Shown here one piece after another: positions 10,503 to 20,200 of a DNA stretch of 64,000 bases (the stretch's first letter is position 1; each line of letters opens with the position of its first letter). Origin of the DNA: Crambe crambe. Taxonomy: Eukaryota; Porifera; Demospongiae; Poecilosclerida; Crambeidae. Under the pieces are notes generated by a model. That model was not told where the DNA came from and did no database searches. It worked only from the letters and a program-made list of their open reading frames with translations. The position numbers and the translations under genes were made by a program. The stretch lies in contig OZ004586.1 in NCBI GenBank assembly GCA_963924555.1, positions 4,794,501-4,858,500 on the forward strand. Reading direction: 5' to 3'.

Positions 10503-10620
10503 TCAGAGAGTACTATTGTACTCTCTAAGTAGGGATGGCACGGATCGCCCCATTGGACTAATACTTGTAGCTATTTCTTTCATAACTTCCCTCCTACAGT
10601 CAGCAACTCCTAACTTGAAG
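10503..10620 (+). mobile_element. Element with AGAGAGT...ACTCTCT end, copy 2 (partial)
   Basis: The first ~60 bp (AGAGAGTACTATTGTACTCTC, then AGTAGGGAT and a GGACTAATACT block) match 8118-8175 in a diverged form, then similarity fades. A (CAT)n run is at 10721-10749. Confidence 0.45.
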
Positions 10621-10839
10621 ACAGAATACCTTCAATGTGCTAGGACTCAAGTATGAAGAACAGAAGTCAAAGCAGTATCATTTTACAGTGACTTCTAAAG
10701 TTGCCGTTTTCATCTGGTCGTTCATCATCATCATCATCATCATCATCATTAAACAACTTATTTCAGAAAATGGTTCATTGAAGTGCTATAAATTTCATAC
10801 CAATCTACTCAGAAATGACTGCGCTATAATCCTTTACCT

Positions 10840-10995
10840 TTAATTCGACATGTTCAAAAATAGCATGTCATTTTCCAACTTGCTAGCTTTCAACCTACAA
10901 CAAGGCAGACCTTGACCTCGCAATTGACTAAGGAATCTGTCATTAGCTTTCTCCATTCTCTTGATGTTGGTCTCACGATGCTCAGAGCGTAAACC
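10840..10995 (-). CDS. Possible terminal exon, function unknown
   Basis: Reading the minus strand from a possible acceptor (AGTGCCTAG) at 10996 gives 52 codons to a TAA. The product includes SEHRETNIKRMEKANDRFL and SQLRGQGLPCCRLKASKLEN. Its composition is protein-like (charged helix, no stops), but no family was recognised and no upstream exon was found. It may be the last exon of a decayed gene or transposase. Confidence 0.25.
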   Translation of the reverse strand, partial: GLRSEHRETNIKRMEKANDRFLSQLRGQGLPCCRLKASKLENDMLFLNMSN

Positions 10996-11224
10996 CTAGG
11001 CACTAATCTGGTTATGAATCAAGCCTTGATGCAACAGTATATCAGGTACATACCAGTAAAGGCCTTTAAAAATTACCTTCCAGATCAGGTTCATTTCGGC
11101 TCATACAATAATATTATTATGATGAAACCTCCACTGAACTACATAGCTACAATACATGAATTTTAACTCTTGATAGCAGGATCAGTTGCATATACGTAGA
11201 GCATTACATCAAAAAAGATGATGA

Positions 11225-11535
11225 ACAAGTAAGGGAAAAAATATTTATTCTAAATAAAAAAGAGAAGTAGGGATAGTTGTGTGCAGTTCAAAAAAGTTCA
11301 GAGTGAACTTCAATCAAGAACCCCTTACCCATCACCAACTACGAGGTAACTATTCCTACTTCACTCCCTTTATATCTCATCATAGGAGTGGAGTAGGAAT
11401 AGTTGGCTCATAGTTGGTGATGGGTAAGGGGTTACTTGACTGATGTTCACTCTTGTTGCTGAACTTTTTGGAACTGCACACAGCCATCCCTACTTCTTTT
11501 TTTTATTTAGAATTAATTTTTTTTCCTTTACTTGT
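11225..11535. mobile_element. Foldback MITE, copy 2
   Basis: Ends ACAAGTAAGGGAAAAAA and TTTTTTTCCTTTACTTGT are inverted. Inner arms pair over about 140 bp with mismatches (GAAGTAGGGATAG with its inverse CATCCCTACTTC; CCCCTTACCCATCACCAACT with its inverse). It is the same family as 8901-9181 by its terminal sequence. No ORF. Confidence 0.75.
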
Positions 11536-12689
11536 ATTAATAGGGCTAGGGGCCGGGGGTTAGGCTCGAGAGTTTCTGGCGTGCACAGCAAACAATGAGC
11601 TACGCGTACAAGACTACATAATTATAGTTAGATCCTGTTTTGCGATCGTGATGGCTCTTTTAAAGTTCTTGAAGACAGAGGAAGGGAGAGTGTTTCATTG
11701 ACAGAAGCTCAGTTAATGGAGATAGATCGTGAAGTGAAATGAAGAGGACCGAGCAAACTATTAGCCAGAGGGAAGAACAATCGTTACACTTGGACCTGCA
11801 AATGCAGCTGCACGTTTTTCTCAGCTCTTTGATTTCAATGTAAGCTATCTACTATTTGCCAATTTTAGCTAAATGAAATGGCTTCATTTCTTAACAGGTA
11901 AATAAATCAACTTATTGAAGGTTGAGAACTGAATACTATGGTGGCCGAGAAGGGTCACCCGCGACCGCTTCACAAATATTCACTGCCGCCCGCAGTATCC
12001 ATAATACCGCCAGCGGTACCCCCCACATACCGCCCGCGGTTGGTGCGCGCGCATGCATGACAGATCTGGAGACCCTTTACCCAGTACCACGTGTACGTAC
12101 GTGTCGCGATCGCGCATGAGCTGCAGATCCGGAGACCCTTTACCCAGTCATTGATGTACTGAATTGCATCTATATTTTTCACCGAGATACGCCGAAAGAA
12201 ATGCATCAAGTCCTAAATCCTCCATATCCATTTTTAAAACAATTTTGCACCTTATATATAATTATCTCTGTTGCAGTATATTTATTATTATGATTCAGAA
12301 TGAAAGAATAGATTCATGACTAAAAGTTTGTCCTGTTCCACACACTAAAAATCTAGCACAAAAGAGAACAGAATATTGACATCATTATAATTACTATTTT
12401 TATTTCGCTAGATGATAGCTACCTTATCACTGGTTGCATGTTTGCTGTGCTTCTTCAAACATAATTGTATTACTTCATGATATTATATTGAAGACGTAAG
12501 GGGCCAATTCCCCTCCTCTCTTGTCCACTGCAGTGAGTAGGCCATGCTGCTTCATCAATAGTTCTACCTGCACAATTACGAAATAATAGGTAGGGAAACC
12601 TGGCCATAGTGGAAGTAAATGAGGCAACTGACTTGCTCTATCAAAATAATACTATTTCATAGCTATCTTCTGTAATAAAATGAACATAC

Positions 12690-13233
12690 ATCAATTTTCT
12701 TGATGGCAACAACACTTCCATACAAATTCCCTCTGTACACTGCCCCAAACCACCTTTCCCAAGCGAATTCTTCTCATCAAGCCACTTGTGCAGTAACTGA
12801 GTGTCTCTTCATCTACTATAAGAAATTATGCACAAGATTAACACTAACAATTGAAGTGGGGGAAGACCCTATCTTTTAGTTACCTGCATGAGATCTACCC
12901 AGCCCACTTGGCACATGTACTGTTTGAGGTGATATCTGTATTGACACTGTAAGAATAATTGACATTAGAATTCCAGAAGGCTAGCCACCCTAATATTCAC
13001 CTCCACCAGAGCTGATCTTCCCAGATGGTTCCCCAGTGGGTGCACTAGCCGGTGCCTGGATACTCTCTGAAAATGCATACCAACAAGGTAGAAGTCGCCA
13101 CACAGCACGATATCCACGCAATCCATTTATTGTGCAGAGTACATGCTGCAGATTGGAAGCTGCCTAAATAATAAGTACAAAATAGCCAATACATACCTCA
13201 ATGGCACTCCACATCACCCCAGATGGGAGGTCC
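12690..13233 (-). pseudogene. Spliced kinase-like gene fragment inside the long-TIR element
   Basis: Four successive minus-strand exons are visible, most with good splice signals. They are 13233-13197, 13163-13001 (codes NLQHVLCTINGLRGYRAVW and later ASAPTGEPSGKISSGG, with donor GTGAAT), 12946-12884 (acceptor TTCTTACAG, donor GTAACT; codes VSIQISPQTVHVPSGLGRSH) and 12815-12690 (acceptor TTCTTATAG, donor GTATGT). The last encodes WLDEKNSLGKGG and FGAVYRGNLYGSVVAIKKI, a protein-kinase glycine loop and the VAIK lysine strand. One base is missing between GKGG and FGAVY, and another frame break lies near the exon start, so the copy is dead. The three internal junctions are phase-compatible. Kept introns imply capture of genomic DNA rather than retrotransposition. 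Kinase subfamily is unknown; an IRAK/RLK-like type is possible. Confidence 0.6.
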
Positions 13234-13719
13234 CTACAGCATCTATTCAGGCCAAGCCTCTTTTATCTCCTTTTCAGCCAGCTTAAACTACTTTGAACAA
13301 AGTAACTTAAGATTCCTGCTTAGGCCGAACCAATTAAATATCCTGTTTCTCATCACAAAAATATGAAAAATCTAATGCTGCATGCGAAAACAAAAACACG
13401 AGGACTTTCCAGCTGCACAGAGTTATGTAGCTAGATTATTTTAATAGCTAGCCAGCCTAGCTAACTTGGTCTACACAAGCTGCTAACTAGCTAGTGTGTG
13501 TGCCATTAAAAAGAGCATTTTTTTTTGTTGCCTAATTTAAGCAGCTGTCACAAATTACTCACAATGAGTCTCTTTATGATTAGACTGGCACAGCAAAGAA
13601 AAAGTTTTGTTTCAATTTTTGCAAAAATCAATGAGGGAGCTGATAAGAAACAGGAAAATTAATTGGTTTTGCCTTATGGAATTAAACTAGCTCTGGGTTT
13701 GGACCTTCTTGATAGACCC

Positions 13720-13800
13720 TAAAGCCGATGCACTATCCTTTGATAGCTCCTACCAGAGTAAAAATATTCGGTCAGTAGCTCATCAACACCTGCAAAGATA
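13720..13800 (-). other. Short coding-like exon, possible transposase remnant
   Basis: After a good minus-strand acceptor (TTATCTTTGCAG) the sequence reads VDELLTEYFYSGRSYQRIVHRL and then a stop. The pattern (acidic start, YF-SG-SY-I--L) resembles the N-terminal helix-turn-helix region of some integrase-type transposases, from memory and weakly. It may be the remnant of the element's own gene. Confidence 0.25.
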
Positions 13801-14567
13801 AAAGAAATCAGTATAGGCTCAGCCAGTAAAGCTGTATACTCACCATTCGACCTTGACACGTAGTATAAATGACTGGGTAAAGGGTCTCCGGATCTGTCGA
13901 TGTCATGCGCATGCGCGCGCCAACTGCGGGCGGTATGTGGGGGGTACCGCTGGCGGTATTGTGGATACCGCGGGCGGCAATGAATATTTGCGAAGCGGTC
14001 GCGGGTGACCCTTCTCGGCCACCATAGAATACCTTAGTCAGCTGAAGTTAGCATCTCAGAAAGATGTCACAGTCAAAAGTTTACCAACAAAACCTCAGTG
14101 AAGGCCTCTTCTTTTAGGACAAGATTTAGACTGAGCAGTACAGGATTACATCAAAGCATTAAGGATAGCTGGAGGAGTTTTAAATACAACATTTTTAATG
14201 GCAGCTGCCAATGGTATTGTTAAGGCTAAGGATTTTAGCCATCTAGCTTCTCATGGTGGTAATATTAATATCAGCAAAGGCTGGGCTTGATCTTTATTAA
14301 ACCATAATTATGAAACGTAAATGTTCAAATGCTGGGAAAGTTTCTACACCAGATTTTAAGAAAATTAAAGTCCTCATAAATGATATTCCAAACCAGTTGA
14401 TCGTAAATTGGGGTCTATCTTTGCTTCCAACTGGTCGGTGGACAATGCATTGTGCTGGAGAGAAGGTGGTACCAATTATCCATGTAGATGATAAGCGGCA
14501 AATTACTGCTGTGCATGCTGCTAACATGACAGGTGAGTTGAGTGTGTGCATTGGTCACTGAAACAGC

Positions 14568-15210
14568 TAGCCTCGTCCCCAGGCTCTCTCGCGTGCATGG
14601 AGGGGAGAGGAGAAGAAAGAGAGCCTGGTACACACTGAGACTGCGCATGCTCAGGTTTTTCACAGAAATCTGTAAATTTGTATTCTTCCATAATTTTTCA
14701 TTCATTCTACCTACAAATACGTAATACAAATGATGTCATTGATTCATAATGTCTACAATGGAGGAGTGTCTAGTGTTCCTAGTGCTAGTAGCAGTGCTAA
14801 TTTTGAAGAAGACGGACTTGAAAGGTTAGAATTTCCTTGAAGGATGAGCAGCATCTGTCGATCAGAGCCGTTTACGAAGGAAGCAGCAATTCCTACTGGC
14901 TTTGGGAAGAGCCTATGTTATGAAATCCTCCCTTTGTGTGATGGAACACCAGTATGACCAACTTGATGCTTCAAAGAGCTGTGCTGTAGTTTCTCCCCTG
15001 ATGCATAGCTATACTAGTATATTATGCCTGATGGTAGATCAAATAATCTATTTCTAATTGTAGCACATTGAAACATCATCGCACATCATAACGAGATAAC
15101 GCGCTGAGCGGCAGAAGTCACACGTGATGAAATTTACGATCACAGTGTACCAGGCTCTCGTTCTTCCCCTCCCCTTTCTGTGCATGTGCAAGAGCCTGGG
15201 GACGAGGCTA
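14568..15210. mobile_element. MULE-like MITE carrying a RecQ-type helicase fragment, copy 1
   Basis: Ends TAGCCTCGTCCCCAGGCTCTC and the inverse GAGCCTGGGGACGAGGCTA are flanked by a 9-bp near-direct repeat (TGAAACAGC / TGAAATAGC). Inside, plus-strand sequence around 14840-14945 reads LKDEQHLSIRAVYEGSS, then PTGFGKSLCYEILP in another frame, with its Walker A-like TGFGKS. That is the motif 0/I region of RecQ-family helicases. A second copy is at 61716-62269. It is inserted in the pogo-like relic. A 9-10 bp target duplication is typical of Mutator-like elements. Confidence 0.75.
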
Positions 15211-15560
15211 TGAAATAGCGGGCAAATTGTTTTTGTGCAGATGAATTGCTACCACCTCAATTGATTTACAAAGGAAAGACAAATAGATGCCACCCACAAA
15301 TTGCTTTTCCTTCACGGTGGGATATTTGGCATACTGATAACCACTGGAGTAATAAACCAATTGTACCGATAAACTCCAACCTTTAGATGTATCAATCAAT
15401 AAGCCTATGAAGGATGAACTAAGGGGAATGTTCCATGTCTGGTATGCAAGTGAAGTAGAAAAGCAGATGAAAGAAGTTCCTATTGAGAAGGTGAAAGTAG
15501 ATGTAAGCATGTCCAACGTCAAAGGAAGGAGTGTAAATTAGATCATTCCATCCTGGCAAG

Positions 15561-16430
15561 CTTTGCAAAGTCATCCTGATAAAGACTGGAATTCTTCCTG
15601 CCATTGAAGCCATTCGAAAATAGCTACAGCTACCATGTATAATAAACCTAAGAATTCAAATAAGACTGTGCAAAGTTGCTGGAGAATACTGTTCACCATT
15701 ACATTCAATTTAGAAAAGTACTTGTGCATTAGTGCAATGCAAAATATGATCAGGTACTTGGTCCTCCAGAGGAATGCTGCCATTTCTACATGAACTAAAG
15801 CCCACTTAGTGGAACTTGATGTGTTATCAGGTGCCAAACCTTCTCCAAGTTTAGAAAGTGCTTCCTCACTGGCAAGTTGAAGTGAAGGAGCCTCTTAACA
15901 GGTCGTTGTCAGAGTCAAAAAACTTGTCATCCTGTCCTGCAAAGCACCATTAGCAATACACATACGGAGACAGAAATTGTCGTATAGAAAGCCATCTTGC
16001 GGTGCCGGTGAGAAAGTAACTAAGCGACATAGCCTAAAGGCAGATCTGAGTCAGCCAATCAGGTGGTTATAGTACAGTTGCCTTGGAAATTATGGCTGTG
16101 AACGGTCCATATCCTCAGGCTGCTCCCTTGGACTTGGACCTTTTGCAACCATAATTTTCTCAGCACCATATAGTAAATTTTACCTAAATTTCCAGTCAGT
16201 ATTTTTGGACAAATTTCAGTAAAAATACTGAGGAATCAGTATGGTAGGAGGCTCTGCCATTCACATATCATTTACATTGCTGTTGCTGTAAAGTTTGATA
16301 TTGAATAATACACAAATTTTGTTAATAGTCTTCGATCACCAGTTTATGTACCTACGAAAGAAGAAGATAAAAGATAGGTTATGCTATGAATATTTATAGC
16401 TAGCTAATTACAAAAACGGAAACATATATG
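15561..16430. other. No gene recognised
   Basis: AT-rich unique-looking DNA follows the pogo-like relic. Short ORFs on both strands lack splice support or family motifs. The first ~250 bp could contain the eroded end of the transposase. Confidence 0.4.
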
Positions 16431-16437
16431 AGTGCAT

Positions 16438-16955
16438 CTAAATAAAAAAGTGAAGTAGGGATAGCCACAAAATTTCGCTACATTTTTTACTATTCCTATT
16501 ACTCCTAACCCTCCTAATTACTTCACTCCCCCTCAGCAACAAGTGTGTCAAGTAACCCATCACCAAACTCAAGAACCACAGCAATATTACTAAACTACTA
16601 TTCCTACTTCACTCCTAGGCCTCCTAATTTCAATAACAACACACATATCACCCTATCCCTATTTCTCTCCTGCCTCATGGATGGAGTGCAGTAGGGATAG
16701 CTTGCTTGATATGTGTGTGGTTATTGAAATTAGTAGGCCAAGGAGTGAAGTAGGAATAGTACTTTCGTAATATTGCTGTGATTCTTGAGTTAAGTGACAA
16801 GCAAGTGATTACTTGACTCACTTGTTGCTGAGGGGAGTGAAGTAGTGATTTAAATAGGTGATATAGGTGTGGTCGTCGAAATTAGGAGGGCTAGGAGTGA
16901 TAGGAAAAGCTGCAGCTAAATTCATGGCTATCCCTACTTCACTTTTTTATTTAAA
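16438..16955. mobile_element. Foldback MITE, copy 3, with nested palindromic arms
   Basis: Outer ends CTAAATAAAAAAGTGAAGTAG and its inverse CTACTTCACTTTTTTATTT pair. Several internal blocks also pair around a centre near 16675, such as GAAATTAG with CTAATTTC and CTTGTTGCTGAGGGGAGTG with its inverse. GTGAAGTAGGGATAG is shared with the 11225-11535 element. Arms have diverged with small indels. Confidence 0.65.
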
Positions 16956-16967
16956 AGAAATTTTTGG

Positions 16968-17507
16968 ACCTACTTGCCGCATTTCTGAAACGGTAAGCTC
17001 CCTGGTCCTGAAACTTGGTCTGCACTTTGTAGTAGGCTGGATATCATTTAGTCTTGTGAACCAGACCTTCCACCTTTGATCCCTGTGAGGAGGAAATGGG
17101 TCTGGTCAACACTCCGCACAAATTTTGTGCCCGTTGAATGTACAAAATTGATGAGCAGGTGAGATTTGCATATAAATGACGTAACTCTTGGTGCAATAAT
17201 TATAGTCGGCTTTTTTTCTTCTTAGTAAATGATAATGTATTCTGACACAACACAATCTGATTGGATTGCCAAGATCCTGGCACTGACACAAAACTTATGT
17301 GGAGTGTTGACCAGACCCTTTCTCTCCCCAAAGGGGTCAAAGGTGAAAGGTCTGGTTCACAGGAATTGATAATCATTCACAGTAACTTTTGTTAAGTCTA
17401 CAGAAGTAGAGTAACTAGAATTTCACTTTTGTATTAGTCTATATGCGGCGCATGCCGGTGTCTGTGTCATCTCTACATAGAGATAGTTACCACTCTCTTT
17501 GACTCAT
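16968..17507 (-). mobile_element. Inverted copy of the 8118-8335 element, itself carrying an insertion
   Basis: Reading the minus strand from 17507 gives the AGAGAGT...ACTCTCT-type end and then the same ~200-bp sequence as 8118-8335. It is interrupted by the MITE at 17056-17360. The two copies lie 8.6 kb apart in opposite orientation. Confidence 0.6.
17056..17360. mobile_element. 305-bp MITE with GTGAACCAGACC ends
   Basis: Ends GTGAACCAGACCTTCCACCT and the inverse AGGTGAAAGGTCTGGTTCAC are nearly perfect. Inner blocks GGTCTGGTCAACACTCC and GGAGTGTTGACCAGACC also pair. The segment is missing from the homologous position in 8118-8335. No ORF with coding character. Confidence 0.75.
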
Positions 17508-17984
17508 ATTTTACAATGCAGCTTATGTACGTACTTGTATGCAGAGTAGACTGAGTGTGTCATCTTAACATTGACAATTTTTTTCCTCATATCTAGCATT
17601 CTGTGTATAATATGTACAGGGACACCAGCCTTTACATGGACAAAACCAATCCTTATAATGTGGTTATGTTTTGCATTTTATTCTCTATCATCTAACCCAT
17701 GCTAGCGTAAGTCATCAATATTCGACCATCTAACTTTACTACGTTATAACTTCCTTACCGTTGGTGCCAGACGTTGGGACAAAGTTCATTGTGCTGAACG
17801 AAGACTAACAAGTGCAATCAATCAAAAATCAATACTAAACGACCATTACCAGCCACGTAGCTATTATAAAGGTACAAGGTACTAAAAACAATTATCGGCC
17901 ACAGATACCTCATTTCGGCCACTCATTGAATTTGTATTAACTCAATGTCGTCCAACTTATCAATGACATTATTCGTTTTAATAG

Positions 17985-19655
17985 TTAAATCATAGTAGTC
18001 CAAATAGTAGTCCAAATATTTTTGTTTTGATTGTTCTGAAGTGTATCAGAGAGATAAACTTCACTTGAAAGTAAGATTGCATATATAACAAACACAACTA
18101 TTCCCATCTGTGCTGAGTGCATCCACAGGCCACAGGTTTCATTAGTACAACAGATCCATTCTTTTTGCAAAACCCCATCAATAAAATAATCCTCGTATGA
18201 TCCCAAACATACAGAACATTCATTTTGCTCAGTTGAATTGCTTGTCCCATGCCCAGCACAGCCTGTCCCAGCTTGGCTTGTCCCAGAACCATCACCATCA
18301 TTTTCCTTATTGGACTTCTTTTTCTTGTTACGAAGACGCAACTCTGCCTTCTTTTTCTTCAATGCTTCCTTTTCCATCACCACCTTTTTCTTAGCAGCTG
18401 CTTTTTTCTCCTTCTCTTCAGCTTTCCTCTTTGCTTCAATCTCTCTCAGGCATTTCTTCTCTTCTCTCTCTTTCTTTCGCATTTCTTTAGCTAGTAATTC
18501 ATCTTCCTTTTTCTTTGCTTTCATTTCCATAAGTGCTATAGCATCCGAGCTAGTCAGTACACGAGCACTTGCATTCACAGCTGAGGAATTCGACTTGGCT
18601 TTATTTGAAGTTACATTGGGGTAAGATAAAAATTGAGTTATCGGGGATAAAACCTTCCTTTTACCTGAGGGGGTTGATATTGTACGGTGAGGAGTATCAA
18701 TGATACTGAGAGTGGGAGGTGAGATTGCTGAACTGACGGCAGAGTCTGTATGTTGAGGAGTATCAATGATACTGGGAGTGGGAGGTGAGATTGCTGAACT
18801 GACGGCAGAGTCTGTACGTTGAGGAGTATCGATGATACTGGGAGTGGGAGGTGAGAGTGCAGCAGAGCCTATGTGGTGAGGAGTATTGATAATACTGGGA
18901 GTGGGAGGTGAGAGTGCAACAGAGCTTATGTGGTGAGGAGTATCGATAATACTGGGAGTGGGAGGTGAGAGTGCGGCAGAGCCTATGTGGTGAGGAGTAT
19001 CGATAATACTGGGAGTGGGAGGTGAGAGTGCGGCAGAGCCTATGCGGTGAGGAGTATCAATGATGGGAGTGGGAGGCGAGATTGCTGGATAGAGGGCAGA
19101 GCCTGGAGTATTGACAATACTAGAGATTGCTGGACTGATCGCAGAATCTGTGCAGTGAGGAGTATTGGTGATATTGGGAGTGGGAGGTGGGTATGATAGA
19201 CGAGGCTGTGCTAGAGGATCACCTCTTCGAAGGGCTAACTTGGGCCACCGTTGCATGAAACGTAACCACCACCCTTTCCCATTAAACTTAACTGGACCAC
19301 CATTTTTCTCTTCCAGAGTCTTGCATACAATGCTTAACACATCATGCCGCCTTTTAGGATAGCCAATATCAGTACATGTAATAATATAATTTACAAGCTC
19401 TTGTTCTTCACTAGCTGATAAATATGGTACTCTCCCCGGATTGGTTCCGTGCTCAACTCTCCCTGATATTTTATCTTTTAGAGTAGATTTGGGAAGGCCA
19501 AATTCAACTGCTGCCCTGTTTATTCCCATACCTTCAGTAACTGCTCTCATTGCCCCAAGCATCGACTCTTCGTTCCATTTTCTGTATTTTTTTGGACGAT
19601 TCGATATTTCTTTTTCAGCCAGAGGTCTCTTTCTCTTTGTTTTACTTTTAGGCAT
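17985..19655 (-). CDS. Pogo-derived HTH_psq protein with Pro-rich repeats, DDE core not seen
   Basis: This is a single intact frame of 556 codons from the ATG at 19655 (the frame is open 25 codons further up, but MPKSKTKRKRP is the natural basic start). Residues ~25-70 contain KKYRKWNEESMLGAMRAV and NRAAVEFGLPKSTLKDKISG, a pipsqueak-type helix-turn-helix. Residues ~80-150 (PYLSASEEQELVNYI, WWLRFMQRWPKLALRRG) match the second DNA-binding half of pogo-type proteins. Where relatives known to me have the catalytic DDE domain, this protein has about eight 19-22 residue repeats (SPPTPSIIDTPHHIGS type), then a Lys/Glu-rich coiled-coil-like segment. A C-terminal Cys cluster follows (CSVCLGSYEDYF, WICCTNETCGLWMH), like the zinc-binding tail of such transposases. 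It could bind the element ends but not cut them. It lies within matching TIRs, so it is probably element-borne. Confidence 0.75.
   Translation of the reverse strand: MPKSKTKRKRPLAEKEISNRPKKYRKWNEESMLGAMRAVTEGMGINRAAVEFGLPKSTLKDKISGRVEHGTNPGRVPYLSASEEQELVNYIITCTDIGYPKRRHDVLSIVCKTLEEKNGGPVKFNGKGWWLRFMQRWPKLALRRGDPLAQPRLSYPPPTPNITNTPHCTDSAISPAISSIVNTPGSALYPAISPPTPIIDTPHRIGSAALSPPTPSIIDTPHHIGSAALSPPTPSIIDTPHHISSVALSPPTPSIINTPHHIGSAALSPPTPSIIDTPQRTDSAVSSAISPPTPSIIDTPQHTDSAVSSAISPPTLSIIDTPHRTISTPSGKRKVLSPITQFLSYPNVTSNKAKSNSSAVNASARVLTSSDAIALMEMKAKKKEDELLAKEMRKKEREEKKCLREIEAKRKAEEKEKKAAAKKKVVMEKEALKKKKAELRLRNKKKKSNKENDGDGSGTSQAGTGCAGHGTSNSTEQNECSVCLGSYEDYFIDGVLQKEWICCTNETCGLWMHSAQMGIVVFVIYAILLSSEVYLSDTLQNNQNKNIWTTIWTTMI
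18680..19095 (-). repeat. 57-66 bp tandem repeats inside the HTH protein gene
   Basis: Repeated AGGAGTATCGATAATACTGGG and GTGGGAGGTGAGAGTGC blocks recur seven or eight times, always in multiples of three, so the frame is preserved. They encode SPPTPSIIDTPH-type repeats with units of 19 or 22 residues. Near-identity among the central copies suggests recent expansion. Confidence 0.85.
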
Positions 19656-19864
19656 ACTAACCCTGCTGACATGTGGCGGCAAAATGGCGGTTTCCTGTAA
19701 ATTTACGTATAACAGTGTGTTATGTTGCAATTGTACGTATATCTTCGTGCACCTCCGTATACTAAAGTGGTCGATTTCAGGTAACTGTGGTCGATTTTCT
19801 AGTGGTCGAATAATGGTGGTGGACGATTATTGATGACTTACGCTATGGGACTATTTAATTCAGC

Positions 19865-20200
19865 AAACAAGTGCAGCATGTGAGCTGTCTCTCAGATTGA
19901 GATTATATAATGTAGAGCTACACTCCAAAATGCCCCATCAGGCATGTGTCCTGATTAGTGGTGCTCTGCACATGCATAATGCATAATGTGCATGCTCTGA
20001 TTGTAATTACTATAGGCAAGATTGTTTTCTACAGGATTTTACCATAGCGGATTGTAGGTACTAGGCTTTAATATCTTGGGGCTTCGCTTATTTAAGTGCT
20101 TTGTGATAAGCACTGATTTCAGAGTAGGAATCAATCAGCTACTTCACTTGCTTGCTTGTTTGCTGTCAAATGTTGCTGGTAGTAGTCAACCTATAGCACA
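19865..20200. repeat. Copy of the interspersed repeat at 5783-6290
   Basis: Matching order of blocks: CTACACTCCAAAATGCCCCA, ATGCTCTGATTGTAATTA, TATTTAAGTGCTTTGTG, TCACTTGCTTGCTTGTTTGC. Non-coding. A poly-T/G tract follows at 20350-20390. Confidence 0.5.

Larger units (their letters stand above)
11937..14026. mobile_element. 2.1-kb transposon with ~156-bp GC-rich terminal inverted repeats
   Basis: The left arm 11937-12092 and right arm 13871-14026 are inverted copies with a few mismatches. They begin TATGGTGGCCGAGAAGGGTC and include GCGACCGCTTC and ACCGCCAGCGGTACC. GAATAC flanks both sides (11931-11936, 14027-14032), a probable 4-6 bp target duplication. A piece of the inner arm is repeated at 12122-12150. 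The arms are far richer in GC and CpG than the surroundings. The interior carries minus-strand exons of a kinase-like gene and no intact transposase. The element sits inside an older pogo-like relic. Confidence 0.85.
11640..15560 (+). pseudogene. Pogo-like DDE transposase relic, split by two later insertions
   Basis: Broken coding is readable in pieces. The N-terminal part at about 11640-11935 has RGPSKLLARGKNNRYT and a segment ending LRTEY. The relic continues after the 11937-14026 element with LSQLKLASQKDV, KALRIAGGVLNTTF, LASHGGNINISKGWA, QLIVNWG, GRWTMHCAGEKV and DDKRQITAVHAANMTGE. It continues again after the 14568-15210 element with LLPPQLIYKGKT and DNHWSNKP. These match the order of motifs in metazoan pogo-like transposases of the DDE_1 family, including the DDKRQITAV and P-QLIYQGKT regions known to me. 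Stops and frameshifts are scattered through it, and the expected catalytic NWDQTG region reads NWG only. It is dead. Removing one copy of the 6-bp duplication GAATAC restores the codons E-Y-L across the first insertion. Confidence 0.8.
17703..19845 (-). mobile_element. 2.1-kb TA-flanked transposon encoding an HTH protein
   Basis: Ends TAGCGTAAGTCATCAATATTCGACCA and the inverse (TCG...ATTATTGATGACTTACGCTA) match the ends of 681-1520. They have TA at both borders, and subterminal repeats of GGTCGA lie near the right end. The interior is almost filled by one minus-strand CDS (17985-19655). The combination of TA target and psq-type HTH fits the pogo branch of Tc1/mariner. Confidence 0.75.

Noticed and set aside
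18098-19362. Plus-strand ORFs opposite the HTH protein gene
   Set aside because: Low-complexity antisense of the Lys/Glu-rich and Pro-rich regions.
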